The notes: generated by a model from the letters alone, not told the origin. A DNA stretch of 64,000 nt from Nocardioides conyzicola (GCF_039543825.1 NZ_BAABKM010000001.1:248001-312000), one strand, 5' to 3'. Counted from the first letter of the stretch, positions 35,623 to 45,477 are shown. Made by a program: numbers and translations.

Positions 35623-36525
35623 GTGCGTGCTGCTGCGGGCCTCCCGCTCCCTCTCTCCCACGGTCCCTACGAGGCCGAGGTCGTCACCGTCGGGGCGTGC
35701 CTGCGGACGCTCACCCGCGACGGCGTGGACCTCGTCGCCGGCTCCGAGCCCGGCGAGATGTGTCGCAGCGCGCGCGGTGCGGTCCTGATGCCGTGGCCCA
35801 ACCGCGTCGCCGATGGCGCCTACGACTTCGGCGGCCGCTCCTACCAGCTGCCGCTCAGCGAGCCCGCCAAGCACAACGCCATCCACGGGCTCGCCCACTG
35901 GGTCGCCTGGGAGGTCGCCGAGCACACGACCGACCACGTGGTGCTGACCTACGAGCTCCAGCCGCAGACGGGCTACCCGTTCGCCCTCGACCTGCAGGTC
36001 GACTACCGGCTCGGCGACGACGGACTGACCACGACCCTGTCGGCCACCAACGTCGGACCCGACACCGCGCCGTACGGCGCCGGGCTGCACCCCTACCTCA
36101 CCGTCGGCCGCCGAGTCGACGAGTGCCTGCTGACCCTGCCGGCGTCGACCTGGTGCCCGATGAGCGAGCGCGGGCATGCCTCGCCGGCGCAGCCGGTCGA
36201 CGGCACGGCGTACGACTTCCGCGCGGGCCGCGCGATCGGCGACCTGGTCCTCGACCACCCGTTCGGCGGCGTCGCCGACGGTGCGACGGCGACCCTGCTC
36301 GACCCCGACACCGGGCGCAGCGTGTCGCTGACCGGCCGCCAGGGCATCGGCTGGCTGCACGTCTTCACCGGCGACACGATCAAGGGCCGCGAGCGCGAGG
36401 CGCTGGCCGTCGAGCCCACGACCGCGCCGCCTGGAGCCTTCAACTCCGGCGTCGACCTGGTCGCGCTGGAGCCGGGCGACACCCACCGCGCGATCTTCAC
36501 GATCGCCGGCGTCACTGGAAGCTGA
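35623..36525 (+). CDS. Aldose 1-epimerase family protein
   Basis: About 300 residues. The beta-sandwich mutarotase has [17 protein letters not shown], the catalytic His in [23 protein letters not shown], and a C-terminal [20 protein letters not shown] carrying the catalytic Glu. The start could be GTG 35614 or 35623; a weak CAGGGT at 35610-35615 would favour 35623. It is divergent from xylB by ~40 bp, consistent with sugar metabolism. Confidence 0.9.
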   Translation: MRAAAGLPLPLSHGPYEAEVVTVGACLRTLTRDGVDLVAGSEPGEMCRSARGAVLMPWPNRVADGAYDFGGRSYQLPLSEPAKHNAIHGLAHWVAWEVAEHTTDHVVLTYELQPQTGYPFALDLQVDYRLGDDGLTTTLSATNVGPDTAPYGAGLHPYLTVGRRVDECLLTLPASTWCPMSERGHASPAQPVDGTAYDFRAGRAIGDLVLDHPFGGVADGATATLLDPDTGRSVSLTGRQGIGWLHVFTGDTIKGREREALAVEPTTAPPGAFNSGVDLVALEPGDTHRAIFTIAGVTGS

Positions 36526-37510
36526 CGAACCGGACCTTCGGCCGGATGGCGTGCACGCCGGGCGCGCGGAGCCGGCGTACGTCCTCGTCGTAGAACAGCT
36601 TGAAGCCCATCGTGAACTGCTGCGGGCGCGCGACCGCGTGGTACGTCGCCAGCTTCTGCCGCGGCGTCCCGAACCCGTCGACGTGCTGGACCGAGGCGAG
36701 CTCCGGCCGCTGCTTCACCCGACCGATGTCGCGGATCATGTCGGTGCGGAACTGGTGCAGCACGAAGAGCTTCTGGGGCAGCCCCTCGCGCTTGGTCAGG
36801 CGAGCCAGCCACAGGGAGGTGCGGTTGATCTCGCCCGCGCCGACCTGCCCGACGGTGTGAGCGGGGACCTGCCGGGGGCCCATCCGCCACTCGGGGTCGA
36901 GCGCGAGGCCGACCCAGGGGTCGCGCAGCGCCCACTCCCACCGCTTGGCCACCTCGGGGAAGGTGGACCGGCCCGTCTGGAGGTCGAGCAGCAGCAGTGC
37001 GCCGTTGCGGTGGGCGGCCCGGATGTAGCGGCGCACCTCGGAGCGGGCGATGTCGTGGCTGTAGTCGCCGCCCGGGCCCGGGTGGCCGTCCGCGATCGTC
37101 ACGATCAGCTCGTAGACGTAGCGCAGCGGCCGGCCGGGGCGGTGGAACGACGCGGCGGCGTGGTGCAGCCGTCGGTTCATGGTGTCGGGGTCGGTCTCGC
37201 CGAGCACGCCGAGCGACCCGGTCCCCCCGGTCCCGTAGTAGGCCACCAGGAAACGGTGGCCGGCGAAGACCTTCGTGCCACCACCGGGCAGCGCGTCGGT
37301 CCCGGTGGGCGGTCGGGCCGCGGGGGTCTCGACCGGGTCGACCACCGACGGGGAGGGCTCGCCCACCCGCGGAGAGGGGTCGACCGCCCGCGGTGCACCG
37401 TCGACCTCCGTGGGGTGGTTGACGCCCCAGGCGATGACGATCAGCCCGACCATCACCAGGAGGACCAGGCAGAGGACCGGCCAGCGGTTGTCCGGTGCTC
37501 GGTCGGGCAC
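36512..37510 (-). CDS. Membrane-anchored secreted protein of unknown function
   Basis: 332 residues from the GTG at 37510. One N-terminal membrane helix (WPVLCLVLLVMVGLIVIAWG), then a Pro/Ser/Val-rich spacer, then a ~220-residue extracytoplasmic domain (FAGHRFLVAYYGTGGTGSLGV, LLLLDLQTGRSTF, VGLALDPEWRMG, FKLFYDEDVRRL) with the look of a TIM-barrel/glycoside-hydrolase-like fold. This is a guess from the pattern of alternating strands. It begins one nucleotide after the ilvD stop, so it is probably cotranscribed with it. Confidence 0.7.
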   Translation of the reverse strand: MPDRAPDNRWPVLCLVLLVMVGLIVIAWGVNHPTEVDGAPRAVDPSPRVGEPSPSVVDPVETPAARPPTGTDALPGGGTKVFAGHRFLVAYYGTGGTGSLGVLGETDPDTMNRRLHHAAASFHRPGRPLRYVYELIVTIADGHPGPGGDYSHDIARSEVRRYIRAAHRNGALLLLDLQTGRSTFPEVAKRWEWALRDPWVGLALDPEWRMGPRQVPAHTVGQVGAGEINRTSLWLARLTKREGLPQKLFVLHQFRTDMIRDIGRVKQRPELASVQHVDGFGTPRQKLATYHAVARPQQFTMGFKLFYDEDVRRLRAPGVHAIRPKVRFVSFQ

Positions 37511-37511
37511 G

Positions 37512-39194
37512 TCAGCCGGTGATCGCGCCGTGCGCGGCGGACTGGACCATCTTGGCGTACTTGCCGAGCACGCCGCGGGTGTACTTCGGGGGCAGCGGCT
37601 CCCAGCCGACCTTCCGCTTCTCCCAGTCGTCCTCGTCGACGCCCTCGATCTCGAGCAGCCGGTTGGCCACGTCGAGGGTGATGGTGTCGCCGTCGCGGAC
37701 GTAGGCGATCGGGCCGCCATCGACGGCCTCCGGCGCGATGTGGCCGACGCAGAGGCCCGTCGTGCCGCCGGAGAAGCGGCCGTCGGTGATCAGCAGGACG
37801 TCCTTGCCCAGGCCGGCGCCCTTGATCGCGCCGGTGATCGCGAGCATCTCGCGCATGCCGGGGCCGCCCTTGGGGCCCTCGTAGCGGATGACCACGACGT
37901 CGCGGGCCTGGATCTGGCCGGCCTCGAGGGCGTCCATCGCGGCGCGCTCGCCGTCGAATACCCGGGCGGTGCCCGTGAAGACCGAGTCGTCGAAGCCGGC
38001 GGTCTTGACGACCGCACCCTCCGGGGCGAGCGAGCCCTTGAGGATCGTCAGGCCACCGGTCGCGTGGATCGGGCGATCCATCTTGCGGATCACGTCGTCG
38101 TCGAGGTCGGGCGGGGCGAGGTCGGCGAGGTTCTCGGCCAGCGTCTTGCCGGTGACGGTCAGGCAGTCACCGTGCATCAGGCCGGCGTCGAGGAGCGCCT
38201 TCATCACGACGGGGATGCCGCCGATCTTGTCGACGTCGTACATGACGTACTTGCCGAAGGGCTTGAGGTCGGCGAGGTGCGGGACCTTGTCGCCGATCCG
38301 GTTGAAGTCGTCGATGGTGAGGTCGACCTCGGCCTCGCGGGCCATGGCCAGCAGGTGCAGGACGGCGTTGGTGGAGCCCCCGAGGGCCATCACGACGGTG
38401 ATGGCGTTCTCGAACGCCTCCTTGGTCATGATCTGGCGGGCGGTGATGCCCTTGCGGAGCAGGTTGACCACGGCCTCCCCGGAGCGGTGGGCGAAGCCGT
38501 CACGGCGCCGGTCCACGGCCGGCGGGGCGGCCGAGCCGGGCAGCGACATGCCGATCGCCTCGGCGACCGCGGCCATCGTGTTGGCGGTGTACATGCCGCC
38601 GCAGGCGCCCTCGCCCGGACAGATCGCCTTCTCGATCCGGGTGACCTCGTCGCGGGAGATCTTGCCGGCCAGGCAGGCGCCGACCGCCTCGAACGCGTCG
38701 ATGATGGTGACGTCGTGGCCGTCGACCTGGCCGGGCATGATCGAGCCGGCGTACAGGAAGACGCTGGAGAGGTCGAGCCGCGCGGCGGCCATCAGCATGC
38801 CGGGCAGCGACTTGTCGCAGCCGGCCAGCAGGACGGAGCCGTCCAGGCGCTCGGCCATCATCACGGTCTCGACGGAGTCGGCGATCACCTCACGCGAGAC
38901 CAGCGAGAAGTGCATGCCCTCGTGGCCCATCGCGATGCCGTCGGACACCGAGATGGTGCCGAACTCGAGCGGGTAGCCGCCGGCCGCGTGGACGCCGTTC
39001 TTGACCGCCTGGGCAAGGCGCTGGAGGGAGAGGTTGCAGGGGGTGATCTCGTTCCAGCTCGAGGCCACGCCGATCTGCGGCTTCACCCAGTCGTCGTCGC
39101 CCATGCCTACGGCCCGGAGCATCCCTCGCGCGGCGGTCGCCTCGAGACCGTCGGTCACATCGCGGGAACGGGGCTTGATGTCGGGCTCGGTCAT
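37512..39194 (-). CDS. ilvD: Dihydroxy-acid dehydratase
   Basis: 560 residues, third common step of branched-chain amino acid synthesis, an Fe-S dehydratase. Cluster ligands: [31 protein letters not shown] and [14 protein letters not shown]. The carbamylated/metal Lys region is intact, and the C-terminus has [21 protein letters not shown] at 39194. It lies apart from ilvBNC, on the same strand 9 kb away. Confidence 0.97.
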   Translation of the reverse strand: MTEPDIKPRSRDVTDGLEATAARGMLRAVGMGDDDWVKPQIGVASSWNEITPCNLSLQRLAQAVKNGVHAAGGYPLEFGTISVSDGIAMGHEGMHFSLVSREVIADSVETVMMAERLDGSVLLAGCDKSLPGMLMAAARLDLSSVFLYAGSIMPGQVDGHDVTIIDAFEAVGACLAGKISRDEVTRIEKAICPGEGACGGMYTANTMAAVAEAIGMSLPGSAAPPAVDRRRDGFAHRSGEAVVNLLRKGITARQIMTKEAFENAITVVMALGGSTNAVLHLLAMAREAEVDLTIDDFNRIGDKVPHLADLKPFGKYVMYDVDKIGGIPVVMKALLDAGLMHGDCLTVTGKTLAENLADLAPPDLDDDVIRKMDRPIHATGGLTILKGSLAPEGAVVKTAGFDDSVFTGTARVFDGERAAMDALEAGQIQARDVVVIRYEGPKGGPGMREMLAITGAIKGAGLGKDVLLITDGRFSGGTTGLCVGHIAPEAVDGGPIAYVRDGDTITLDVANRLLEIEGVDEDDWEKRKVGWEPLPPKYTRGVLGKYAKMVQSAAHGAITG

Positions 39195-39283
39195 GCCACC
39201 AGACTATTCGCCGACCGGTCGCTCGTCTCGACCTGCCCGGCACCCGAGAGGCAGACCTCACTGCGCGCCGGAGCCGGCACCCC

Positions 39284-39289
39284 TAGCCT
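39284..39289 (+). promoter_or_regulatory. -10 hexamer TAGCCT for the phosphorylase operon
   Basis: TAGCCT ends 6 nt before the GTG at 39296, predicting a leaderless mRNA for the HAD/GH65 operon. No ribosome-binding site precedes the GTG. Confidence 0.5.
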
Positions 39290-39295
39290 TGGTCC

Positions 39296-40015
39296 GTGAC
39301 CCGGGTGCAGTGGAGCGACTATGACGCAGTCCTGTTCGACCTCGACGGTGTGGTGACACCGACGGCCGAGGTGCACATGCGGGCGTGGGCGGAGATGTTC
39401 AACGCCTTCCTGAAGGAGTACGACGGGCCGGGCGACACCGCGCCGTACGACGACTCCGACTACTTCGCGCACGTCGACGGCAAGCCGCGGTACGACGGGG
39501 TGCGCGACTTCCTCACCTCCCGCGGCATCCCCGCGCCGCAGGACCTCGTCGTCGAGCTCGGCGACCGCAAGAACGACGCGTTCAACGACGTGCTCGCGCG
39601 CGACGGCGTGACGGCATACCCCGGCTCGGTGCTGCTGCTGGACCACCTGCGCGACCTCGGGATGCCGCTCGCGGTGGTCTCCTCGTCGGTCAACGCGCCG
39701 GCGGTGCTGGCCGCGGCCGGTCTCGCCGACCGCTTCAAGACGGTGGTGAGCGGCGCGGTCGCCACGGAGCTCGGCCTGCCGGGCAAGCCGGCTCCGGACA
39801 CGTTCCTGCACGCGGCCGAGGTGCTGGGCGCCACCGCCGCGACGTCGGTCGTCCTCGAGGACGCGGTGTCGGGGGTGCGGGCGGGGGCCGCCGGCGGCTT
39901 CGTCCTGGTCGTCGGCGTCGACCGAGGGGTCGGCGCCGCGACGCTCACCGAGGCGGGTGCGACGATCGTCGTCACGGACCTGGCCGAGCTGGTCCCGACG
40001 GGAGACGCAGCATGA
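39296..40015 (+). CDS. HAD-family beta-phosphoglucomutase-like protein
   Basis: 239 residues. HAD motif I VLFDLDGVVTPTAEVHM with Asp nucleophile and acid/base Asp; motif II VVSSSVNAPAVL; motif III/IV LPGKPAPDTFLHAAE and VVLEDAVSGVRAGAAGG. It fits beta-phosphoglucomutase, which isomerises the beta-glucose-1-phosphate released by inverting disaccharide phosphorylases. The stop overlaps the GH65 start by 4 bp, so the two act together. Confidence 0.9.
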   Translation: MTRVQWSDYDAVLFDLDGVVTPTAEVHMRAWAEMFNAFLKEYDGPGDTAPYDDSDYFAHVDGKPRYDGVRDFLTSRGIPAPQDLVVELGDRKNDAFNDVLARDGVTAYPGSVLLLDHLRDLGMPLAVVSSSVNAPAVLAAAGLADRFKTVVSGAVATELGLPGKPAPDTFLHAAEVLGATAATSVVLEDAVSGVRAGAAGGFVLVVGVDRGVGAATLTEAGATIVVTDLAELVPTGDAA

Positions 40016-42588
40016 AGGGCGACGCCGTGGGACCGGACCCGCTCGACCGCGGCCGCTTCCCGATCGAGCCCTGGGCGCTGATCGAGACCGGCTACCGGCC
40101 CGACGACCTCGGCGTGACCGAGACGCTCTTCTCGGTCGCCAACGGCTACCTCGGGATGCGCGGCAACCCCGAGGAGGGGCGGCCGTCGTACGCCCACGGG
40201 ACCTTCCTCAACGGCTTCCACGAGACCTGGCCGATCCGGCACGCGGAGGCGGCGTTCGGCTTCGCCCGCACCGGCCAGACGCTCGTCAACGTGCCCGACA
40301 CCAAGGTCATGAAGATCTACGTCGACGACGAGCCGCTGACCTTCGGCACCGCCGACCTCGAGCACTACGAGCGCTGCCTGGACTTCCGCGACGGCGTGCT
40401 GCGGCGGAGCCTGATCTGGCGCACGCCGTCCGGCAAGCGGGTCCGGATCGACTCGACGCGGATGGTCTCGATGACCCAGCGGCACCTCGCGATCCTGACC
40501 CTCGAGGTCGAGGTGCTGACCGGCGACGCCCCGATCGTGATCTCGTCGCAGATCCTCAACCGGCAGGACGGCATCGACGAGTACCGGATGCCGATGTCGG
40601 CCACCGGCGAGGTCGTCGACCCGCGCAAGGCCGGGGCGTTCGGCGCCCGGGTGCTGCAGCCGCGGATGAGCTACGCCACCGACGACCGGCTGATGCTCGG
40701 CTACCAGTGCGCCCACTCCGGCATGACGATCGCGGTCGCGGCCGACCACTCCCTCCACACCAGCGACGAGTTCGAGATCGTGTCCCGCGCCGAGGAGGAC
40801 CTCGCCAAGGTGGTCTACCGGGTCGACGCGACCCAGGGCACCACCATGCGGCTGCAGAAGACGGTCGCCTACCACTCCTCGCGCGGCGTTCCCGTCCGCG
40901 AGCTCTCCGACCGCTGCGACCGCACCCTCGACCGGGCGGCCCGGCACGGGCTCTCGCACTACGTCGCCGACCAGCGGGCCTGGTACGCCGACTTCTGGGC
41001 CGCGGCCGACGTCGAGATCGCCGGGGAGACCGACGAGCTCCGCGCGGTCCAGCAGGCGACCCGCTACAACCTCTTCAGCCTGGCCCAGGCGAGCGGCCGC
41101 ATCGACGGTCTCGGCGTACCCGCCAAGGGCATGACGGGGTCGGGCTACGAGGGCCACTACTTCTGGGACACCGAGGTCTACGTGATCCCGTTCCTCACCT
41201 ACACGCAGCCGGAGGTGGCCCGCAACGCGCTGCACTTCCGCTCGGTGATGCTGCCCGCGGCCCGCGAGCGCGCCCGGGAGATGGCGCAGAGCGGGGCGAT
41301 GTTCCCGTGGCGCACGATCAACGGCGAGGAGGCCTCGGCGTACTACGCGGCCGGCTCCGCGCAGGTGCACATCGACGCCGACATCGCCTGGGCCCTGATC
41401 AAGTACGTCCGCGCGAGCGGCGACGAGGGCTTCCTGGTGCGCGAGGGCATCGACATCCTCGTGGAGACCGCGCGGATGTGGGCCGACCTGGGCTTCTGGC
41501 GCAGCAACGGCGACGACTCCTTCCACATCCACGGCGTGACCGGGCCCGACGAGTACACGACCGTCGTCAACAACAACCTCTTCACCAACGTGATGGCGCG
41601 CTTCAACCTCGAGCAGGCCGTGGCCTCGGTGGAGCGCATCCGCGACGCCTACCCGCAGGACTACGTCCGGGTGGCCGCCCGGCTCGGGCTGTCCGACGAG
41701 GAGACCGAGGAGTGGCGCGCCTGCGCGGAGGGCATGACGATCCCGTTCGACACGGGTCTCGGCATCCACCCGCAGGACGACTTCTTCCTCGACCGCGAGG
41801 TCTGGGACCTGTCCAAGACGCCGTCGGAGCTGCGGCCGCTGCTCCTGCACTACCACCCGCTCGTCATCTACCGGTTCCAGGTGCTCAAGCAGGCCGACGT
41901 CGTGCTCGCGCTCTTCCTGCAGGGCGACCGCTTCTCGCTGGAGGAGAAGCGCGCCGACTTCGAGTACTACGACCCGATCACCACCGGCGACTCGACCCTG
42001 TCGGCCGTCGTGCAGTCCGTGATCGCCGCCGAGGTGGGCTACCACGAGGCAGCACTGCACTACTTCCACGAGTCGTTGTACGTCGACCTGATGAACCTGC
42101 ACGGCAACACCGTCGACGGTCTCCACATCGCGTCGACCGGCGGCGTGTGGAGCGCCCTGGTCTTCGGCTTCGGCGGCATGCGCGACCACGCCGGGCTGCT
42201 GAGCTTCGACCCGCGCCTGCCCGTGTCCTGGCCGGCGCTGCGCTTCCGCTTCTGCTGGCGGGGCTCGCGGGTGCTGGTCGAGCTGACCGAGGACCGGATC
42301 ACGTTCTCGCTCCCCGACCCCGACTCGGCCGACGTCGACCTCAGCGTCCGCGGCACGTCGTACGTCGTCACCGCGGCGGCGCCGCTCGTGGTCGAGCTCG
42401 ACGGCCAGGGCGACCGGATCGACGGGCTGCTCGGCGACCACCCGGTCATCGGCGGCACCCGCGCCGATGGCAGCACGATCACCGCCGGCGTACCCGACCC
42501 GATCCTGCCGCCGGAGGAGTTCGACAACACCGGCGAGCTGCCGATCTACGCCCCCGAGACCACGGTGCACCAGAGCTCGCAGTTCTGA
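40012..42588 (+). CDS. Glycoside hydrolase family 65 disaccharide phosphorylase
   Basis: 858 residues from the ATG at 40012. GH65 layout: N-terminal super-beta-sandwich (ETLFSVANGYLGMRGNPEEG), helical linker, (alpha/alpha)6 catalytic barrel, C-terminal beta sheets. The general acid is Glu 514 in HGVTGPDEYTTVVNNN. The phosphate-site region ASTGGVWSALVFGFGG is conserved, favouring a phosphorylase (maltose, trehalose, kojibiose or nigerose) over a hydrolase. It has no signal peptide, so it acts on imported disaccharides, yielding beta-glucose-1-phosphate for the partner HAD enzyme. No dedicated sugar transporter is adjacent. Confidence 0.93.
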   Translation: MKGDAVGPDPLDRGRFPIEPWALIETGYRPDDLGVTETLFSVANGYLGMRGNPEEGRPSYAHGTFLNGFHETWPIRHAEAAFGFARTGQTLVNVPDTKVMKIYVDDEPLTFGTADLEHYERCLDFRDGVLRRSLIWRTPSGKRVRIDSTRMVSMTQRHLAILTLEVEVLTGDAPIVISSQILNRQDGIDEYRMPMSATGEVVDPRKAGAFGARVLQPRMSYATDDRLMLGYQCAHSGMTIAVAADHSLHTSDEFEIVSRAEEDLAKVVYRVDATQGTTMRLQKTVAYHSSRGVPVRELSDRCDRTLDRAARHGLSHYVADQRAWYADFWAAADVEIAGETDELRAVQQATRYNLFSLAQASGRIDGLGVPAKGMTGSGYEGHYFWDTEVYVIPFLTYTQPEVARNALHFRSVMLPAARERAREMAQSGAMFPWRTINGEEASAYYAAGSAQVHIDADIAWALIKYVRASGDEGFLVREGIDILVETARMWADLGFWRSNGDDSFHIHGVTGPDEYTTVVNNNLFTNVMARFNLEQAVASVERIRDAYPQDYVRVAARLGLSDEETEEWRACAEGMTIPFDTGLGIHPQDDFFLDREVWDLSKTPSELRPLLLHYHPLVIYRFQVLKQADVVLALFLQGDRFSLEEKRADFEYYDPITTGDSTLSAVVQSVIAAEVGYHEAALHYFHESLYVDLMNLHGNTVDGLHIASTGGVWSALVFGFGGMRDHAGLLSFDPRLPVSWPALRFRFCWRGSRVLVELTEDRITFSLPDPDSADVDLSVRGTSYVVTAAAPLVVELDGQGDRIDGLLGDHPVIGGTRADGSTITAGVPDPILPPEEFDNTGELPIYAPETTVHQSSQF

Positions 42589-42607
42589 GGCGACGGTCGC
42601 CGGGACG

Positions 42608-43063
42608 TCAGGACTCGAGCACTGCCTTGAGGCGCGCGAGTCCCTTGTCGAAGTCCTTGCCGACGAGCCGATCCATGGAGACGACCTTGCCGAGGACGCC
42701 CCAGAGGCCCTTCTGCTCGCCGCGCATCCGCCAGGTGACCTGGGTGCCCGAGTCGGTCGGCACCAGCTCGAACGTCACCTTGCTGGCGGAGTCGAACGGC
42801 TTCATGAACACCAGGTCGACGTCGATGCGCTCCGGCGTCGAGCCGGTGATCTCCATGGTCCCCTGGCCGGCCTTGCGGTTGCCCTGCCAGGCGTAGTGGG
42901 CGCCGACGCCGGAGTCGGGCCCGGTGTAGGTGCGCTGCAGGTCGGGGTCGAGGTCCTCCCACGGCGACCACGCCGGCCACTCGTGGAAGTCGTCAACCAG
43001 CGCGTGCACACGCGTCGGGTCGACGGCGATGGTCGTCGTCCGTGCGACCTCGTAGGAGCCCAT
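42608..43063 (-). CDS. SRPBCC / polyketide-cyclase-like protein
   Basis: 151 residues from the ATG at 43063. Helix-grip fold signature: YEVARTTTIAVDPTRVHALV, WPAWSPWEDLDPDLQRTYTG, ITGSTPERIDVDLVFMKPF, TWRMRGEQKGLWGVLGK. It binds a hydrophobic ligand or acts as a cyclase/aromatase-like protein; the substrate is unknown. It follows the BNR-repeat gene by 2 nt in the same operon. Confidence 0.87.
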   Translation of the reverse strand: MGSYEVARTTTIAVDPTRVHALVDDFHEWPAWSPWEDLDPDLQRTYTGPDSGVGAHYAWQGNRKAGQGTMEITGSTPERIDVDLVFMKPFDSASKVTFELVPTDSGTQVTWRMRGEQKGLWGVLGKVVSMDRLVGKDFDKGLARLKAVLES

Positions 43064-43065
43064 CG

Positions 43066-44154
43066 CTAGATCCTCGCCGCCCGCACGACCATCACGTCGG
43101 GCAGGTCCGCGACGACCTGGTGCCACGTCTCACCCTCGTCGGGCGAGCTCCAGACCGCGCCGTTGCGCGCGCCGAAGTAGAGGCCGGTGCGCTCGTGGTC
43201 GTCGGCGCACATCGCGTCGCGCATCACCGCGACGTAGAAGGAGTCGGGCAGGCCGTCGCCGAGGGCCTCCCAGGTCTCGCCAGCGTCGCGGGAGCGCCAG
43301 ACCCGCGCCTTGGCCTCGGGCGGGTAGCGCTTGTCACCGCCGTTGATCGGGAAGACGAAGATCGTGTCGGGCTCGTGCGGGTGCACCACGATCGGGAAGC
43401 CGAAGTCCGCGGGCAGCCCGTCGGCGATCGACTTCCAGATCAGGCCCTCGTCGTCGGAGCGGTAGACGCCGCCGTGGTTCTGCAGGTAGAGCCGCTCCGG
43501 GCGGCTCGGGTGCCGGGTGATCTTGTGGACGCACTGGCCGAACTCGGGGTACTGCTGCCCCTCGGGCAGGAAGTCCGCGCGGATGCCGTGGTTGCGCGCC
43601 TCCCAGGAGCCGCCTCCGTCGGTGGACTGGTAGACGCCGCCGGACGAGAGCGCAGCCGTCACCGACGCGGGATCCGTCGGGTGCGGCAGCAGCGTGTGGA
43701 AGGCCTGGCCGCCGAAGCCGGCACCCCAGTCGGGCCGGTGCGGGTGGTCCCACAGCGCCTGCTCGAGCGCGAAGGTCTCGCCCCGGTCGGACGAGCGCCA
43801 CACCGCGGCGGGCTCGGTGCCGGCGTACACCACGTCGTCCTCGGCGCCGGGCACGAGCTGCCAGACCCGTTCGACGGTGGCGTCGGCGCCGTCGGGGAAG
43901 CGTACGGCGCCGTTGGGTGTCTCCTGCCAGCTCGCACCGAGGTCGTCGGAGCGCCAGACCTGCGGGCCCAGCCAGCTCGACGACGCCCCGACCAGCAGCC
44001 GCGGTGAGGCGCCGCGGGTGTCGACGAGGCAGGAGTAGACCTCCTCCATGTCGAAGTGCGGGCCGGTGAACTCCCAGTCCGCACGCGCCTCGTCCGACGT
44101 ACCGATCCACAGGCCCTTGCGGGTCCCGACCATCAACAGGGTCCGGTCTGCCAT
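43066..44154 (-). CDS. BNR/sialidase-like beta-propeller protein
   Basis: 362 residues of repeated bladed motifs, each with Asp-box-like sequences: WRSDDLGASWQETPN, WRSSDRGETFALEQ, YQSTDGGGSWEARN, YRSDDEGLIWKS, WRSRDAGETWEALG and WSSPDEGETWHQVV. There is no signal peptide. It is related to WD40/YCF48/sialidase-fold proteins annotated as exo-alpha-sialidase, but the catalytic Arg triad of true sialidases was not evident. ATG at 44154 with GAGGAGG. The SRPBCC gene follows it. Confidence 0.85.
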   Translation of the reverse strand: MADRTLLMVGTRKGLWIGTSDEARADWEFTGPHFDMEEVYSCLVDTRGASPRLLVGASSSWLGPQVWRSDDLGASWQETPNGAVRFPDGADATVERVWQLVPGAEDDVVYAGTEPAAVWRSSDRGETFALEQALWDHPHRPDWGAGFGGQAFHTLLPHPTDPASVTAALSSGGVYQSTDGGGSWEARNHGIRADFLPEGQQYPEFGQCVHKITRHPSRPERLYLQNHGGVYRSDDEGLIWKSIADGLPADFGFPIVVHPHEPDTIFVFPINGGDKRYPPEAKARVWRSRDAGETWEALGDGLPDSFYVAVMRDAMCADDHERTGLYFGARNGAVWSSPDEGETWHQVVADLPDVMVVRAARI

Positions 44155-44184
44155 GCCGCCTCCTCGGTCCTCCGGTCATTCTTC

Positions 44185-44190
44185 TAGATT
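44185..44190 (+). promoter_or_regulatory. -10 hexamer TAGATT for the EamA gene
   Basis: TAGATT ends 6 nt before the GTG at 44197. It sits in TTCTAGATT, whose complement also offers TAGAAG for the divergent BNR gene, so the two promoters overlap. Confidence 0.45.
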
Positions 44191-44196
44191 GACCCG

Positions 44197-45069
44197 GTGA
44201 CCGGTAGAGACTCATCGCGCCGGCTCGTGTCTCCCGTCTGGCTGGTGCTGATCGGCATCCTGTCGGTCCAGTTCGGCGCCGGCATCGCCAAGGGTCTCTT
44301 CGACGAGATCGCCCCGACCTCCATCGTGTGGCTGCGGCTCGTCACCAGCGCCGTGGTGCTCGTGGCGATCGCCCGGCCGGTGCTGCGCGGTCGCTCCCGG
44401 TCCGACTGGCTGGTCGTGCTCGCCTTCGGCACCTGCCTCGGGGTGATGAACTGGGCGATCTACCAGGCCTTCGCCCGGATCCCGCTGGGCATCGCGGTGA
44501 CGCTGGAGTTCATCGGCCCGCTGACGCTGGCGGTCATCGGGTCGCGGCGCCTGCGCGACCTCCTCTGGGTGCTGCTCGCCGGCCTCGGCGTCGCGGTGCT
44601 CGGCCTCGAGGGCGGCAGCGACGTCAACCTGGCCGGCGTCCTCTTCGCGCTCCTCGCCGGCGCGATGTGGGCGTCGTACATCCTGCTCGCAGGCCAGACC
44701 GGTCAGCGTTGGCCCGGCTTCGACGGGCTCGCTCTCGCCAGCGTCGTGGCCACGGTGCTGCTCACGCCACTGGCCATCGGCGAGGGCGGCGGCGACCTCC
44801 TCGACCTGCGCATCCTCGCGCTGGGCGCCGCCGTCGGACTGCTCAGCTCGGTCGTGCCCTACAGCTGCGAGCTGGTCGCGCTGCGCTCGATCAAGGCGTC
44901 CGTCTTCTCCATCCTGATGAGCCTGGAGCCGGCCGCCGCCGCCCTGGCCGGCATCGTCGTGCTGCAGGAGTACCTGACCTGGGAGCAGTGGCTGGCGATG
45001 ACGTTCGTCGTCATCGCGTCCGTCGGCGCCACCCGCTCGTCGCGCACCCTGGCGCCCGCCCCGGACTGA
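44197..45069 (+). CDS. EamA-family transporter (RhtA-like)
   Basis: 290 residues, ten predicted membrane helices in the two EamA repeats (LVLIGILSVQFGAGIAKGLF, SIVWLRLVTSAVVLVAIA, WLVVLAFGTCLGVMNWAIY, VVPYSCELVALRSIKASVF, LEPAAAALAGIVVLQEYL). RhtA-type members export threonine/homoserine. The closing LTWEQWLAMTFVVIASVG is typical. Directionality and substrate are inferred. GTG start at 44197, probably leaderless. Confidence 0.88.
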   Translation: MTGRDSSRRLVSPVWLVLIGILSVQFGAGIAKGLFDEIAPTSIVWLRLVTSAVVLVAIARPVLRGRSRSDWLVVLAFGTCLGVMNWAIYQAFARIPLGIAVTLEFIGPLTLAVIGSRRLRDLLWVLLAGLGVAVLGLEGGSDVNLAGVLFALLAGAMWASYILLAGQTGQRWPGFDGLALASVVATVLLTPLAIGEGGGDLLDLRILALGAAVGLLSSVVPYSCELVALRSIKASVFSILMSLEPAAAALAGIVVLQEYLTWEQWLAMTFVVIASVGATRSSRTLAPAPD

Positions 45070-45186
45070 GGTGACCGAGGCGTGACCGAGTTCACGCAAC
45101 CGTCACACGACGTTGACCCGAGCGAAGCGGCCGGCCCCTAGCGTGGAGCGCACGTTGTCACTCGGGACACACATGGGGAGCCCGTC

Positions 45187-45408
45187 ATGCACCTGCTACC
45201 GCGTCGTGCCGCTCGTCCGGTCGGACGGGCCGTGGACGCCGTACGCCGGTGGCCGGTCGAGTCCCAGCAGCGCTCCCGTCGCAACGCCATGATCGCCTCC
45301 ACCGCTCTCGCACAACGGCGTGCGGAGCTCAACGACGTCGAGGACTTCCTGGCCGCAGCTGGCCCCTCCCCGGCGCCGGAGGTCGCAGCCCAGGCTGCAC
45401 ACGGCTGA
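45187..45408 (+). CDS. Small basic hypothetical protein
   Basis: 73 residues: an Arg-rich first half (LPRRAARPVGRAVDAVRRW), then a helical end (TALAQRRAELNDVEDFLAAA). GGGGAG precedes the ATG and a hairpin terminator follows, which supports a real gene. A promoter-like TTGACC (45113-45118) with TAGCGT (45139-45144) lies upstream, though the 20-nt spacing is long. No family was recognised. Confidence 0.6.
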   Translation: MHLLPRRAARPVGRAVDAVRRWPVESQQRSRRNAMIASTALAQRRAELNDVEDFLAAAGPSPAPEVAAQAAHG

Positions 45409-45409
45409 G

Positions 45410-45452
45410 CCCACCGGGCGGGACCTGCCTCTCCCTGGCCGCCCGGTGGGTT
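45410..45452 (+). terminator. Hairpin terminator after the small basic protein gene
   Basis: CCCACCGGGCG (45410-45420) is repeated inverted as CGCCCGGTGGG (45440-45450), an 11-bp perfect stem around a 19-nt loop, immediately after the stop at 45408. Only two T residues follow, so it is a weak-U actinobacterial type. Confidence 0.6.
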
Positions 45453-45465
45453 CAGCCGCACTCGC

Positions 45466-45471
45466 TAGGGT
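45466..45471 (+). promoter_or_regulatory. -10 hexamer TAGGGT for the sugar-dehydrogenase lipoprotein gene
   Basis: TAGGGT ends 6 nt before the ATG at 45478 with no Shine-Dalgarno between them, indicating a leaderless mRNA. Confidence 0.5.
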
Positions 45472-45477
45472 CGGGCC

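Noticed and set aside
39385..42588. 1067-codon frame extending GH65 upstream
   Set aside because: Its first 209 codons overlap the HAD gene in another frame and are Arg-rich nonsense; GH65 homology begins at 40012.
39460..42896. Very long open frames on both strands across the GH65 gene
   Set aside because: High-GC shadow frames: Arg/Ala/Gly-rich translations without domains.
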